From positions 1 through 64,000 of the forward strand of contig NZ_JAJVKV010000015.1 in assembly GCF_024198175.1 (NCBI RefSeq): a DNA stretch of 64,000 bases, written 5' to 3'. Position 1 is the stretch's first letter, and every line of letters starts with the position of its first letter. This document shows, one piece after another, positions 8,153 to 17,622 of this stretch. The notes below the pieces were generated by a model. The model made no database searches and was not told where the DNA came from. It saw only the letters and a program-made list of their open reading frames with translations. Source of the stretch: Pyxidicoccus xibeiensis. Its GTDB lineage: Bacteria; Myxococcota; Myxococcia; Myxococcales; Myxococcaceae. Made by a program: the position numbers and the translations under genes.

Positions 8153-10741
8153 ATGTCCCCCCGAGTCCGTCCTCCGCGGTTGCTGCTCGAGACCGCGCTG
8201 CTTGCGCTCCTCTTCGCGTCCTCCGGAGCCGCCGCGGCCGAGCGCCCCTCGCTGGTGAACACGCGCATCCGCACCCCGTTCAACGCCAACGGCCACTCGT
8301 CCACCATCGACGGGCGGGTCTTCATCGGCAACATCGGAGAGGACCACGCGACGACGACCACCACGTGGATTGCGCGCGTCTTCCGGCCGGAGGCGGTGAC
8401 GTATGACGCCCAGGGCAAGCCGGGCTTCTCGAGCGTGTTCTCCCCCGGGCGCACCACGCAGGTGAGGAACGGGGAGAATGCGCTGGCCTTCTGCTTCCCG
8501 AACCCCGCGCAGCCCTACACGCTGTCCAGTGGGCTCGCCGTGTACCAGCCGTACCTCTTCGACTCGCGGATGTTCAACGGCGAGAACCGGTTCCGCCGCC
8601 GCCCCATCGACGTCCGCGTCTCGCTGCCCTTCACGGCGCAGGCGGACATCTCGTCGTTCACCACCGGCAACCTGCAGGAGCTGACCACCGTCACCGGGGC
8701 GGCGATTCGCGGCATCGAGCCCACGATGACCTCGGACGGGCGCCTGCTCATCTTCCAGGGCGGCCCGGCCAACAACGGCGTCATCGACCACCTGATGTAC
8801 TCGTACAACCCCACGCCGTGCGCGGCGTCGGGCTGGAGCAACCCGCGGCCCCTGTCGATGATGGTCAATGACCCGGACGCGGGCGTGAAGCGCTACCCGC
8901 TGGCGTGGCAGCCGCTGCGGGCCGCCACCGGCGAAGCCTTCGGTACCACCACGACGGGCGCGCTCATCCGCGGCGCCTACGCGTGGGTGGACCACGAGGG
9001 GCGCAACGTCCTCTACACCGGCGTCGTGTACACCGACGGCGCGCGCCGCGAGGCCGTGAGCCTGATTGGCGCGGACACGGGCTGGACGGCGTACCACGTG
9101 GACGGGAGCATCAACACCGACCGCAGCGACATCGCGCACCTCTTCTACTCGAGCCCCATGTGGAACCTGGAGCAGGAGCGCGCGCCCGCGCAGAACTTCC
9201 CGCCGGGCTCCAGCAACGAGACGCGCTACCTGCCCGTCACCAAGACGCACGACGTGCTCCCCCTCTTCGGCAGCAACACGGGCGACTACAACGAGGTGGA
9301 CCTGGGCGAGCTGACCGACCCCTTCGCCCTGCTCTTCCTGCCCATGAACGAAATGGTCACCCGGGCGGGAGCGTATGACCTGACGCGCACGCCGGACCTG
9401 TCGGGCCGCTTCTTCACCGGCACGCTCACCGGCACGGCCCAGGTCTCCCCCGGTAACGCGGTGACGCAGCCGCCGTCGGGCTCCCTGCTCGAGCCACACG
9501 GCAAGGGCAAGGCGCTGGTGCTGCCCGGTGGCGGCGCCCTGACGGTCAACCTCACGGACCCCAGCGGCACCGTGCCCGGCGTGGGCGCCTTCGTGCGCGG
9601 CTTCACCGTGCAGCTCGCCATCAAGCCGGATGCGAACATCAACACGGGCTGCACGGGGAACCCGTACCGGTACCTCCTGGCGAAGTCCGGCGGCCTGGAC
9701 CTCATCTACGAGGCGAACAACACCGTGCAGATGTCCTTCGTGCTCAACGGCCAGCGGGTTCGCCTGGGCGTCAGCCCCGTGCTGCCCGTGGGCGTGTGGA
9801 CCCACCTCGCCTATACGTGGGACGGCGTCACCGGCATCTTCAAGGAGTACGTCAACGGCGTGTCCACGGGCCGCGCCCTGCCCGTGGTGACGGGCTCCTT
9901 CCGGCTCGGCACGGGCGCGCTGTCCATCGGCGCGGGCAACACGCTGAACACGCAGGCCTGCCCCGCCACCGGCGAGGGCTCGTTCCGTGGCGCCATCGAC
10001 GAGGTCCGCTTCTTCACCCACGCGCGCTCCAACCGCAGCGTCTGCATGGCGACGCACGGCACGTCCTGTAAGGACGAGGCCATCCAGGTGCATCCCACCG
10101 CCGGCCAGTTCGGCATGAGCCAGCAGCACCCGTCCTGCAACAGTTACACGGCCCTGGGCTCGCAGGCGTGCGCGTCGTCCATGCACCGTGTCTGCGCGCA
10201 GCGCGGGACGACGGACGCGCTGGCCAACAGCACCAACGTGTACGAGACCGTCCAGCAGCTCATCGGCAACCGGCCGCCCATCTCGCTGCTGGGCGTGCCC
10301 GCGAGCGCCACCGCCACCGACGTGAGCGTGGCGTGCGCGCCCATCCAACATCAGAGCCTGGCCGTCACCTTCGAGGAGCTGGCGCGCAAGCACGCGGGGT
10401 GCTCGGACGACCGCGTCGCGCAGGGCATGGACTGCGGCGCGGCCGTGCACCGCTGGTGCAACAGCCTGGGGTGGACGACGGGGCAGCTCTTCGAGCTGAC
10501 GTCGCGGCCGTGGGTGGGCTGCTTCAACTCCGGCCTCATCCAGGACGTGCCCAAGGAGCAGCTCGGGCCCGCGTCCAACGCAGGCAGCTTCACCTCCGCC
10601 GACTCGAAGCTGGAGGTCAGCCGGTGGTGCCAGACCCGAGGCTATGGCGCCGGCGTCATCCAGGAACTGGCCAACGGCACGCTCGCGAACATCCACTGCT
10701 TCCAGCCGGCGGTGACGGTGCCCTGGAAGTTCAACCCGTGA
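8153..10741 (+). CDS. Secreted LamG/concanavalin-like domain protein with Cys-rich C-terminal repeats
   Basis: An 862-residue exported protein. The signal peptide is about residues 1-28 (LLALLFASSGAAAA). Residues ~30-400 are an all-beta region with no motif I can name; GIEPTMTSDGRLLIFQGG recalls beta-propeller/PD40-like strands. A LamG-type sandwich spans ~455-650 (VGVWTHLAYTWDG, SIGAGNTLN, GAIDEVRFFTHARS). The last ~200 residues contain three loosely repeated units with paired cysteines (QACASSMHRVC, DCGAAVHRWCNSLG, LEVSRWCQTRGYG). No catalytic residues were recognised. It is probably a cell-surface or secreted sugar- or protein-binding factor. It lies divergent from the sulfate operon. Confidence 0.75.
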   Translation: MSPRVRPPRLLLETALLALLFASSGAAAAERPSLVNTRIRTPFNANGHSSTIDGRVFIGNIGEDHATTTTTWIARVFRPEAVTYDAQGKPGFSSVFSPGRTTQVRNGENALAFCFPNPAQPYTLSSGLAVYQPYLFDSRMFNGENRFRRRPIDVRVSLPFTAQADISSFTTGNLQELTTVTGAAIRGIEPTMTSDGRLLIFQGGPANNGVIDHLMYSYNPTPCAASGWSNPRPLSMMVNDPDAGVKRYPLAWQPLRAATGEAFGTTTTGALIRGAYAWVDHEGRNVLYTGVVYTDGARREAVSLIGADTGWTAYHVDGSINTDRSDIAHLFYSSPMWNLEQERAPAQNFPPGSSNETRYLPVTKTHDVLPLFGSNTGDYNEVDLGELTDPFALLFLPMNEMVTRAGAYDLTRTPDLSGRFFTGTLTGTAQVSPGNAVTQPPSGSLLEPHGKGKALVLPGGGALTVNLTDPSGTVPGVGAFVRGFTVQLAIKPDANINTGCTGNPYRYLLAKSGGLDLIYEANNTVQMSFVLNGQRVRLGVSPVLPVGVWTHLAYTWDGVTGIFKEYVNGVSTGRALPVVTGSFRLGTGALSIGAGNTLNTQACPATGEGSFRGAIDEVRFFTHARSNRSVCMATHGTSCKDEAIQVHPTAGQFGMSQQHPSCNSYTALGSQACASSMHRVCAQRGTTDALANSTNVYETVQQLIGNRPPISLLGVPASATATDVSVACAPIQHQSLAVTFEELARKHAGCSDDRVAQGMDCGAAVHRWCNSLGWTTGQLFELTSRPWVGCFNSGLIQDVPKEQLGPASNAGSFTSADSKLEVSRWCQTRGYGAGVIQELANGTLANIHCFQPAVTVPWKFNP

Positions 10742-10834
10742 GCAGGGGTTGAGGGGGCGCCCGCATGCGGGCACGTCAGCCTCCGGTGCCCCGCCCCGTC
10801 GCTGCGGAGCACCGTGCTAGCGTGAGCCCCCTCC
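10742..10834 (+). other. Intergenic region with short inverted repeats before the Clp-like cluster
   Basis: It contains the palindrome CCCGCATGCGGG and, downstream of it, an imperfect CGGTGC/GCACCG stem. Neither is followed by a T tract. The spacing leaves room for a promoter for the Clp-like cluster, but no clear -10/-35 pair is visible. No clear Shine-Dalgarno precedes the ATG at 10835. Confidence 0.35.
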
Positions 10835-13800
10835 ATGAACTTCCGTTTTCAATGCTGGGTGCAGCGTCATGCGAGCAGCCGGGTGACGCTGACACCCCTG
10901 TCCCTGCCCGAGTTCGCGGTGCACGCGGACTCCCTGGAGAAGGCCACCGAGGAGCTGACGCTCGCGCTGGATGACCAGCTCACCCGCGTCCACCCCCGCC
11001 GCGTGCCGGAGTTCATCACCCCGACGGGCGGCGTCCTGCACACGCTCGAGGTGCCCGGACTTCCCATCTGGGGCGCGGAGGAGAACACCGTCGCGACGCT
11101 GCCCTTCTCCGCCGTCGTCGCCCCCGCGCACCAGTCCTTCACCGGCCTGCACGCCCCGCGCCTCTCGACGCACCTGTGGTTCGAGGGGAAGAAGCTCCCC
11201 GACGACGTGGCGGACCGGCTCAAGGAGCGACTGGAGCGACGCACCGATGCGCAGCGGCTCGCGCTGCGCCCCGACGGCCCGGAGTCGCTTCTGGATCTGG
11301 AGGTGAAGGTCACGCCACCTCCCCTCTCCATCTTCACCCCGCGCCAGCTCCACCTGGACATCCGCCCGCCGCCGCGCCCACCGGACGCCCCCGCGGACAA
11401 GGGCGACGCCAGCCCTGACGACGACGACGAGGACGCGCTGGACCTGGACACCTGGGAGCCCCGCCGTCGCTCGCGCCGGAAGGACTCGGGCGCGAAGCCG
11501 GACAAGCCGCCTGCCACGCCCACGCTGGACCGCGTCGGAGTGCCCTGGCACAAGCTCGCCCAGGAAGGGCAGCTCGACGCCGCCTACGAGCAGGATGCGC
11601 TGGTGACGCTGCTGCGCGCACGCCTGGCCGCGAAGGACGCGGAGTCCATCGTGCTGGTGGGCCCCTCGGGCGTGGGCAAGACGGCGGTGCTGCATGCGCT
11701 CGCCCAGGCCCTGCGCGCCCCCACCGCCACCGCGGACGAGCGCGCCCGGCCCTTCTTCTTCCTCGACGGCAGCCGCCTCATCGCGGGCGAGGGCATGTGG
11801 GGCGACTGGCAGCAGCAGGTGCTGCGCAGCTTCCGCGAGGCCTCTGACTCCCACGCCCTGCTCTCCCTGGGGCACGCGCTGGAGCTGCTGGACGCGGGCA
11901 AGAGCGCCCACAGCGACCAGAACGTCGCCCAGTTGCTGCTGCCCCTGCTCGCCACCCGCGAGGTGTCCGTGGTGGCGGAGGCCACGCCCGAGGACTGGGC
12001 GGTGGTGGAGCGCCGCAACGCCAGCTTCGCCCGGCTCTTCTCGGTGGTGCGCGTGGAGGAGCCGACTCCCGAGGCGCTCGCCCGCATCCTCGCGGCGGTG
12101 GCCGAGGACGACGTGGGGCCCCGGCCGCTCGACGTGCTTCCCGAGGCGCTGGAGGAGGCGCGCTTCCTCTGCCGGCGCTTCCTGCCCTACGGCGCGCAGG
12201 TGGGCAACGCGGTGGCCTTCCTCCGCCGCCTGCTGGCCGCGTGCTCGCATGCCGCGCTCTCGCGTGTCACGCGTGTGGACGCCATCCGCCAGTTCGCCTC
12301 CGAGTCCGGCATCCCCGAGCACCTGCTGCGCGACGACATGCCGCTGGAGGCAGGCCAGGTGCGCACCTTCCTCTCCACGCGCGTGCTGGGCCAGGAGGCG
12401 GCGGTGGAGCGCGCGGCCTCCGTCGTCTCCATCCTCAAGGCGGGGCTGGCGGACACGCGACGTCCGCTGGGCGTCCTCCTCTTCATAGGCCCCACCGGCG
12501 TGGGCAAGACAGAGCTGTCCAAGGCGCTGGCGGAGCTGCTCTTCGGCGCGAAGGAGCGCATGGTGCGCCTGGACATGGGCGAGTACGCCGGCCCGGACGC
12601 GCTGCTGCGCCTCCTGGGGGACGGCGTCACTCCCGGGCACCTCTCCTCGGCGGTGCGCCGCCAGCCCTTCTGCGTGGTGCTGCTGGACGAGGTGGAGAAG
12701 GCCCACCCCGCGGTGCACGACGCGCTGCTGGGCGTGCTGGGCGAGGGCCGCCTCACCGACGCGTCCGGCCGCTTCACCGACTTCCGCAACGCCGTCCTCG
12801 TGCTCACCAGCAACCTGGGCGCGGACACCTGGCGCGCGCGCGTGGGCTTCGACTCCACCGGTGGCGCGCCCGACACGGCGGCCCTGCGCGCCCACTACCT
12901 CACCGAGGTGCAGCGCTTCTTCCGTCCGGAGCTCTTCAATCGGCTGGATGACGTGGTCGTCTTCTCGCCGCTCTCAGCGGACCTGCTGCGCCGGCTGGTG
13001 GTGCGCGAGGTGGAGGCCGTGTGCCGCCGCCCCGGCCTGTCCCTCCATGACGCCCGGCTGGAAGTCACTCCGGCCGCGCTGGACTGGCTGGCGGAGCGCG
13101 GCTTCGACCCGCGCTATGGCGCCCGCCCCCTCAAGCGCGCGCTGGAGCGGGAGCTGGTGGTGCCGGTGGCCGCGTGGCTCGCGGCGCATCCGCAGAGCGG
13201 GCCGGTGAGCCTGCAGGTGGACGCCGGTGCCCAGGGCCTGGCCCTGCGAGCGGAGTCGGTGGGTGGCGCGGCCGAGGGCGTGGGCCGGCAGGCCATCGAG
13301 AAGGTGCTGGAGGACGCCGCCGTCCTGCGCGCCGAGGTGCGGCGCTGGAGCCGCTCCAACCCCATGGTGGCCCTGCGGCGGGAGCTGGCTCTCTTCGACA
13401 AGTCGTCGCGCCTGACGGCGTACTGGGAGGAGCGCGAGCTGGCCGAGGAGGCGTCGCGCAAGTCCTCCGAGGCGCGGGAGCTGGAGAAGGCGCTGCGCGA
13501 CTGCATCCAGCAGGCCGAGGCCGTGGAGGACCTCCTCTTCGAAGCCCACCTGTCCCGCGCCGTGGGCCAGGCGGAGTCACTGGCCCGCGACGTGGCCCTG
13601 CTGCGCAAGACGTTCCTCCCGCTGCGCGAGCGCATCTACTCCAGCCTCTTCGCGCACTCCCGGGGCGCCACCCTCATCCTGGTCCCCGGGCGCAGCGCCT
13701 GGGGCCACCTGTGCATGATGGCGAAGGCCTACGAGCAGTGGGCGATGGACCAGTCGGTGGCCTTCGAGCGCGCCGTGCTCCAGCCGCCACCACCCAAGGA

Positions 13801-14236
13801 GGGCGAGAAGCCCTCGCGAAAGTCCACGATGCTCGTGTGGAGCTGGCTGCCCAAGAAAGACGAGCTGAGGGAGGTGAAGCCCGTGCCCGTCGGCTACGCG
13901 CTGCGGCTCACCGGCAGCACGCTGCCCCTCCTGCTCGCGGGTGAGCAGGGCGTCCACCGCTTCGTGGAGGGCAGCCAGGCCGCGCTGGTGCGGGCGCGCT
14001 TCGAGCCACGCCCCATGTCCCTGCAGGCGCTGTCCTCCATCGAGGAGCTGGAGAAGACCCTCGTGAAGACGGAGGTGCGCCGGGTGCGTCCCACCACGAG
14101 CGACGCCGAGGGCGGCTCGCTGGAGGACCTGCGCACCGGTGCGAAGCAGCGCTTCGGCAAGGAGGGCCCCGACATGAGCGCGTTGCTGGAGGCGTGGCTG
14201 CAGTGGCGCGTCTTCGGCTCGGTGGAGGAGGACTGA
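10835..14236 (+). CDS. Clp-like double-AAA ATPase A with C-terminal PCRF-like domain
   Basis: 1133 residues. The N-terminus (1-~170) is unlike the Clp-N repeat and is followed by an acidic/basic linker (~175-225). D1: Walker A GPSGVGKT (276-283); the Walker B position is degenerate (ALELLDAG); the pore-loop equivalent AGEGMWGDW keeps an aromatic Trp. There is no ClpB-type coiled-coil M domain. D2: GPTGVGKT (552-559), VVLLDEVEKAHP (614-625), FFRPELFNRL Arg-finger region and YGARPLKRAL small domain. The usual D2 pore motif GYVG is replaced by GDGVTPGHL. VGF at 670-672 sits where ClpA/ClpC carry the ClpP-docking tripeptide. Residues ~840-1060 resemble the PCRF domain of release factors (YEQWA helix, GEQGVHRF) without any GGQ domain. 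First of three consecutive genes; probably a protein-remodelling subunit. Confidence 0.8.
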   Translation: MNFRFQCWVQRHASSRVTLTPLSLPEFAVHADSLEKATEELTLALDDQLTRVHPRRVPEFITPTGGVLHTLEVPGLPIWGAEENTVATLPFSAVVAPAHQSFTGLHAPRLSTHLWFEGKKLPDDVADRLKERLERRTDAQRLALRPDGPESLLDLEVKVTPPPLSIFTPRQLHLDIRPPPRPPDAPADKGDASPDDDDEDALDLDTWEPRRRSRRKDSGAKPDKPPATPTLDRVGVPWHKLAQEGQLDAAYEQDALVTLLRARLAAKDAESIVLVGPSGVGKTAVLHALAQALRAPTATADERARPFFFLDGSRLIAGEGMWGDWQQQVLRSFREASDSHALLSLGHALELLDAGKSAHSDQNVAQLLLPLLATREVSVVAEATPEDWAVVERRNASFARLFSVVRVEEPTPEALARILAAVAEDDVGPRPLDVLPEALEEARFLCRRFLPYGAQVGNAVAFLRRLLAACSHAALSRVTRVDAIRQFASESGIPEHLLRDDMPLEAGQVRTFLSTRVLGQEAAVERAASVVSILKAGLADTRRPLGVLLFIGPTGVGKTELSKALAELLFGAKERMVRLDMGEYAGPDALLRLLGDGVTPGHLSSAVRRQPFCVVLLDEVEKAHPAVHDALLGVLGEGRLTDASGRFTDFRNAVLVLTSNLGADTWRARVGFDSTGGAPDTAALRAHYLTEVQRFFRPELFNRLDDVVVFSPLSADLLRRLVVREVEAVCRRPGLSLHDARLEVTPAALDWLAERGFDPRYGARPLKRALERELVVPVAAWLAAHPQSGPVSLQVDAGAQGLALRAESVGGAAEGVGRQAIEKVLEDAAVLRAEVRRWSRSNPMVALRRELALFDKSSRLTAYWEERELAEEASRKSSEARELEKALRDCIQQAEAVEDLLFEAHLSRAVGQAESLARDVALLRKTFLPLRERIYSSLFAHSRGATLILVPGRSAWGHLCMMAKAYEQWAMDQSVAFERAVLQPPPPKEGEKPSRKSTMLVWSWLPKKDELREVKPVPVGYALRLTGSTLPLLLAGEQGVHRFVEGSQAALVRARFEPRPMSLQALSSIEELEKTLVKTEVRRVRPTTSDAEGGSLEDLRTGAKQRFGKEGPDMSALLEAWLQWRVFGSVEED

Positions 14237-14240
14237 CGCC

Positions 14241-17200
14241 ATGGACCTCAAGCTTCCCATGGTGGTGTCACCGCTCGGCGGACGGCTGGTGGAGGTGTGG
14301 ATTCCCACCTTCTGGCCGGCCCTGCACAAGGTGGGCTCCAGCCTCTCCGCGCTGCGCGACGAGCTGGCGCTCTCCGTGATGGAGCGCTTCGAGAAGGAGG
14401 ACGCCGCGAAGGTGGCGGACTATCAGCACCCGCCGCACGTGGCCCTGCGCCACGTCAAGGTGGACACGGAGGTGAAGGACCGCGAGAAGAACAAGCGCGT
14501 CGTCCTGAAGGGCCGGATGGCCGTGCTGGTGGAGAAGTGGCCCCGCGACACCTTCTGGGTGGTGACGCCCACGCGGATGCCCGAGGCGCGCTTCGCGCTC
14601 GCCCACCCGGACGCGCTGCCCGAGGCGCTCGCGCGGCGGCTGGGCGCGTGGTGTCTGGAGCACGACCTGGAGGACCTGGGTGAGCGCTGGGCCCAGGGCC
14701 GTGAGCGCCTGGAGCTGCTGGAGGTGGATGCGTACGCGCCCACCATCCTCCCCCGGACGCCGCCCAAGCCCCCCACCCCGCCCCGCCGTCGCAAGACGCC
14801 CGGCCAGAAGAAGGAGGAAGCGCCCCCGGAGACGCCGGCGGAGCGCGAGGCCCGCCGCAACCGGCGCCGCCTGTCGCTGGTGGAGCTGCGCGAGGTGGCG
14901 CGCAACCTGAGCCATGGCGCGCGAGACGAAGGCCTGGAGCGCTGCTTCGGCCGCGAGGCCCTGGTGCGCGAGGTGGTGGACGCGCTGGAGGGCCGCGAGG
15001 GCGCCGCGCTGGTGCTGGTGGGCCCGTCCGGCGCCGGGAAGACGGCGCTGGTGCACGAGGTCGTCAGCCGCCTCACCGCCCGGCAGGACGCGGCCGGCGT
15101 GCGCCGCGACGTGTGGCGCGTGGACGGCAACCAGTTCATCGCGGGCATGATGTACGTGGGCCAGTGGGAGGCCCGCGCACGGGCCGTGGTGCGGGAGCTG
15201 GTGGAGGTGGGTGACCTCCTCTACGTGGACGACCTGGCCTCGCTCGTCTACGCGGGGCGCACGCGCAGCGAGCGCACCAACGTGGCGCAGTACCTCGAGC
15301 CTCACCTCGCACGCGGCGAGCTCACCGTGCTGGCCGAGTCCACGCCGGAGCGCTTCGAGCGCGTGCGCGAGGAGGCCCCCACCTTCGCCTCGCTCTTCCG
15401 CGTGGTGCACGTGCCGGCGCTGGACGCGCGCGCCACGCTGCCCGCCCTGCTGGGCACGCTGAGGGACCTGGAGTCCGACAACCGCGACGGCGCGGTGCGG
15501 CTGTCTCCGCTGGCCCTGGAGACGCTGTTGGACTTGCAGCAGCGCTTCGTGGCGCACGAGGCCTTCCCGGGCAAGGCGGTCCGGCTGCTGCGCCGCGTGG
15601 TGGCGAGGCCCGGGCAGTTGGAGGGGAACGTGCGCCGCTTCACGGAGGAGGACGTCACCTCCGCCATGCGCGAGCAGACGGGCCTGCCGGACTTCGTGCT
15701 GGGCAGCGCGCCGCCGAAGCCGCGCGAGGCGCTGGAGCGCGAGCTGGCCGCGCAGGTGGCGGGCCAGCCAGAAGCCGTCTCCGCCGTGGTGGACGCCATC
15801 CTCACGTTGCAGCGCTCGCTCCAGCCGCCGGACAAGCCGCTGGCCACCTACCTCTTCGTGGGCCCCACCGGCGTGGGCAAGACGGAGACGGCCAAGGCGC
15901 TGGCCCGGACGCTGTTCGGCAGCGAGGGGCGCCTGGTGCGCTTCGACATGTCCGAGTTCGTCTCCGCCGCCAGCCTCACCCGGCTGCTCGGCCAGCCGGG
16001 CGCGCCGGACGGGGAGCTGACCACGGCGCTGCGCACCCAGCCCTTCTGCGTGGTGCTCTTCGACGAGGTGGAGAAGGCCCACCCGCGCATCTTCGATGCC
16101 CTGCTCCAGTTCCTCGGCGAGGGGCGGCTGACGGACGGCGCGGGGCGCACGGTGGACGCGCGCCAGGCGGTGGTGGTGCTCACCTCCAACCTGGGCGTGC
16201 GCGAGGCCGCCAACCGCACCGGCTTCCACAGGGACCCGGGGGGCGCGGAGGCGCACTACCTCTCCGCGGTGCGCGCCTTCTTCCGCCCGGAGTTCTTCAA
16301 CCGGCTGGACAGGGTGGTGCCCTTCCGCTCGCTGACGCCCGCCGCGCTGCGCGTGGTGGTGCAGCATGCGCTGGAGTCCATGCTGTCCCGCCGGGGCATC
16401 CGCCGCGGCAACGTGCTGGTGGAGGTGGAGTCACCGCTGCTCGATCTGCTCGTGGAGCAGGCCTATGACCCGCGCTACGGCGCGCGTCCCCTGAAGCGCG
16501 CCCTGGAGCGGCGGCTCACCGTGCCGCTGGCCCACCACCTGGTGCAGCGCGGCGCCGAGGACCTGGCCCGGGTGGAGCTGTTCCGCCGGGGCGACGACAT
16601 GGGCCTGTCCGTGGAGCTGATGGTGCGGGAGCCTGCGTGGGCGCCCGAGCCGGACCCGGCCACCTGGACGCTGTCGGAGGTGTCGCGGGTGCTGGAGGAG
16701 CAGGAGGCACGGCTGGGGGCGCTGTCGGCCCGGGAGGCGGCGCGGCCGAAGCCTGGCGACGTGCACCCGGAGGCGGTGGAGCTGCTGGAGCGAATGGAGC
16801 GCCTGGCCGCGGAGGCCGTGGACATCCGCGAGAACGAGCTGGCGGACCGCGAGTACCTCGAGACCGAGCACGCCGTGCCCAAGGAGCACGAGCACGACCG
16901 CGACTGGAGCCGCAACCCCGGGCGCGGCGGCCTCAGGCCCCGGCCGGCCTGGTCCGCCGTGCCCCTGCCGGTGTCTCGCGAGGAGCGCCTGCGCCGCTGC
17001 CGGCCCCGGGTGGTGGCCCTGCGGGACGAGGTGGAGTGGCTGGCGCACCAGCTCGCGTGCCGCGCGCGCGGACCGGACGTGCGCACGGTGCTGGTGGAGG
17101 GCCTGGGCGACACGCCGGGCTCCGCGCTGGAGGCGATGGCGCGCGCGCTGCCGCAGGCGCTGGGCCGCGCCGTGGTGCACGAGGAGTGGGTGGAGCCGGA

Positions 17201-17621
17201 CGGCCGCGTCGCATGGGCATCGCCCGGTGTGCCCCGCCCCGCGGCCGTGCGGCTGCGGCGCATGGCCGTGAGCCTGGCGGCCTTCGGACTGGCGGAGGTG
17301 CTCGCGCCGCTGGAGGGCTACGCGCTGGTGGAGAGCCCGCGCGGTGACGTGGTGCGCCCGGCGCCCGTGCGCGTGGAGCTGCTGGCGGGCGACGTGGGCC
17401 TGCTGGACGACGTGTCGCGGGCGGTGGCGGCGCGAGACGCGCTGCGCGCCACGGAGCGGGAGGCCCGGCGCGCGGGAACTGCACCGGCGCAGGGGCCGAG
17501 CCGCGTGGTGGTGGAAGGCAATGAGCGCGCGCTGACGCACCTGGCTAGCCGGCGCGCTCCCGCGGAGGCGCTGGCCTGGGCGGGGCGCGTGCTGCGGCGG
17601 GCGGCCCGGGAGGAGGGCTGA
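14241..17621 (+). CDS. Clp-like double-AAA ATPase B with degenerate PCRF-like tail
   Basis: 1126 residues, starting 4 bp after gene A. The unique N-terminal domain (1-~165) is followed by a Pro/Lys-rich linker. D1 has Walker A GPSGAGKT (261-268), Walker B LLYVDDL (326-332) and pore loop AGMMYVGQWEAR with the conserved Tyr, so it looks the most competent D1 of the three. D2 has GPTGVGKT (541-548), VVLFDEVEKAHP (604-615) and the FFRPEFFNRL region. TGF (659-661) is at the ClpP-loop position, and the D2 pore loop is GQPGAPDGEL without an aromatic. The C-terminal ~225 residues echo a release-factor core domain (RLRRMAVSLAAFGL, LEGYALVESPRGDVV) but are further degraded than in protein A. It probably assembles with A and C. 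Confidence 0.8.
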   Translation: MDLKLPMVVSPLGGRLVEVWIPTFWPALHKVGSSLSALRDELALSVMERFEKEDAAKVADYQHPPHVALRHVKVDTEVKDREKNKRVVLKGRMAVLVEKWPRDTFWVVTPTRMPEARFALAHPDALPEALARRLGAWCLEHDLEDLGERWAQGRERLELLEVDAYAPTILPRTPPKPPTPPRRRKTPGQKKEEAPPETPAEREARRNRRRLSLVELREVARNLSHGARDEGLERCFGREALVREVVDALEGREGAALVLVGPSGAGKTALVHEVVSRLTARQDAAGVRRDVWRVDGNQFIAGMMYVGQWEARARAVVRELVEVGDLLYVDDLASLVYAGRTRSERTNVAQYLEPHLARGELTVLAESTPERFERVREEAPTFASLFRVVHVPALDARATLPALLGTLRDLESDNRDGAVRLSPLALETLLDLQQRFVAHEAFPGKAVRLLRRVVARPGQLEGNVRRFTEEDVTSAMREQTGLPDFVLGSAPPKPREALERELAAQVAGQPEAVSAVVDAILTLQRSLQPPDKPLATYLFVGPTGVGKTETAKALARTLFGSEGRLVRFDMSEFVSAASLTRLLGQPGAPDGELTTALRTQPFCVVLFDEVEKAHPRIFDALLQFLGEGRLTDGAGRTVDARQAVVVLTSNLGVREAANRTGFHRDPGGAEAHYLSAVRAFFRPEFFNRLDRVVPFRSLTPAALRVVVQHALESMLSRRGIRRGNVLVEVESPLLDLLVEQAYDPRYGARPLKRALERRLTVPLAHHLVQRGAEDLARVELFRRGDDMGLSVELMVREPAWAPEPDPATWTLSEVSRVLEEQEARLGALSAREAARPKPGDVHPEAVELLERMERLAAEAVDIRENELADREYLETEHAVPKEHEHDRDWSRNPGRGGLRPRPAWSAVPLPVSREERLRRCRPRVVALRDEVEWLAHQLACRARGPDVRTVLVEGLGDTPGSALEAMARALPQALGRAVVHEEWVEPDGRVAWASPGVPRPAAVRLRRMAVSLAAFGLAEVLAPLEGYALVESPRGDVVRPAPVRVELLAGDVGLLDDVSRAVAARDALRATEREARRAGTAPAQGPSRVVVEGNERALTHLASRRAPAEALAWAGRVLRRAAREEG

Positions 17622-17622
17622 C

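Noticed and set aside
8108-10774. Long minus-strand open frame (888 codons) opposite the LamG gene.
   Set aside because: Arg/Ala/Gly/His-rich shadow of high third-position GC; no ribosome site; the plus-strand gene has a signal peptide and domain pattern.
10817-12895. Long minus-strand frame opposite Clp-like ATPase A, and similar ones at 14268-16367 and 21710-24148.
   Set aside because: Compositional mirror of strongly biased coding DNA; lacks domains.
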